This document shows, piece after piece, positions 63,749 to 64,000 of a stretch of DNA of 64,000 nucleotides. The translations under genes and the position numbers were made by a program. The first letter of the stretch is position 1; the number at the start of each line of letters is the position of its first letter. Below the pieces are notes generated by a model. The model did no database searches. It saw only the letters and a list, made by a program, of their open reading frames with translations, and was not told the origin of the DNA. This DNA is from Rhodobacter ferrooxidans (GTDB lineage Bacteria; Pseudomonadota; Alphaproteobacteria; Rhodobacterales; Rhodobacteraceae): positions 124,001 to 188,000 of the forward strand of contig NZ_ACYY01000001.1 in NCBI RefSeq assembly GCF_000176015.1, in the 5' to 3' direction.

Positions 63749-64000
63749 ATGACACATGCATTGCCCTCCCCCGCCGCCCCCCTCAAGATCGGAACCCGCG
63801 GTTCGCCGCTTGCCCTGTGGCAGGCGCACGAGACCCGACGCAGCCTGATGGCGGCCTTCAGCCTGCCCGAAGCGGCGTTCGAGATCGTGGTGATCAAGGT
63901 CACCGGCGATCAGGTGCAGGACCGGGCGCTGAAGGAAATCGGCGGCAAGGGCCTGTTCACCCGCGAGATCGAGGATGCGCTGCTGGACGGCAGCATCGAC
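63749..64000 (+). CDS. hemC: hydroxymethylbilane synthase, N-terminal part
   Basis: The first 84 residues before the window end: [20 protein letters not shown] is the standard porphobilinogen deaminase start, followed by [20 protein letters not shown] with [17 protein letters not shown], which carries the active-site Lys and Glu. It polymerises four porphobilinogens. Several ATGs are clustered; 63749 is the one in frame. Confidence 0.95.
   Translation, partial: MTHALPSPAAPLKIGTRGSPLALWQAHETRRSLMAAFSLPEAAFEIVVIKVTGDQVQDRALKEIGGKGLFTREIEDALLDGSID

Overview
This window is GC-rich alphaproteobacterial chromosome, most likely from the Rhodobacteraceae/Paracoccaceae. The placement rests on gene content and order: rlmH-rsfS next to gpmI, leuC-leuD-leuB, TrcR (DUF1013), COQ9, an MbfA-type iron protein, a Paracoccus-style nirIX/nirSECF(DL)GHJN plus norCBQDEF block, and divergent hemE/hemC. 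Genes are tightly packed with many ATGA/TGATG overlaps. There are no rRNA genes, CRISPR arrays or prophage. One tRNA gene (tRNA-Pro, CGG) is present.

Layout. 1-12.3 kb is housekeeping: an EnvC-like fragment, gpmI, rlmH, rsfS, a DUF3563 mini-gene, a SOUL protein, leuCD, an unknown membrane protein, an EEP-family exported protein, an epimerase with a divergent LysR regulator, leuB and a DMT exporter. 12.4-26.2 kb looks like an arsenic region beginning just after tRNA-Pro. It holds decayed arsR, arsP-like and CDF remnants, then arsR-arsC-acr3 on the minus strand and aioX-aioS-aioR-aioB-aioA (arsenite sensing and oxidation) on the plus strand. A frameshifted HTH gene, a tryptophanase-family lyase and an IS5/IS427-type insertion sequence follow. 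26.2-47.1 kb is a complete nitrite and nitric oxide reduction locus: dnrN/scdA, nnrS, an NNR/DNR-type regulator, norCBQDEF, nirIX, nirSECF(DL)GHJN, a small membrane protein and a cytochrome c. Three TTGAC/GTCAA-type boxes sit at the promoters that would be expected to answer to NO. 47.4-64 kb returns to mixed chromosomal genes: an ornithine cyclodeaminase-like enzyme, HAD, DMT, YaiI, S-formylglutathione hydrolase, mbfA with an Irr-like box, a TetR unit with repeated operators, two NYN/OST-HTH paralogues, TrcR, RNase T2, a quinone oxidoreductase, COQ9, rpsU, an orphan membrane protein, an Lrp remnant, a DMGDH/SARDH-like enzyme, hemE and the start of hemC.

How the genes work together. Arsenite would be sensed by AioX/AioS/AioR and oxidised in the periplasm by AioBA. 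Electrons could pass through c-type cytochromes to NirS and NorBC, so arsenite oxidation might be coupled to denitrification; this is inferred from proximity only. Arsenate would be handled by ArsC and Acr3. NirI/NirX support nirS expression, and NirE, NirDL, NirG, NirH, NirJ, NirF and NirN build heme d1. NnrS and DnrN protect against NO. The least ordinary features are an AioR without the sigma-54 contact motif, paired palindromes just after two stop codons, a two-operator TetR control region, and several decayed genes marking the edges of acquired DNA.
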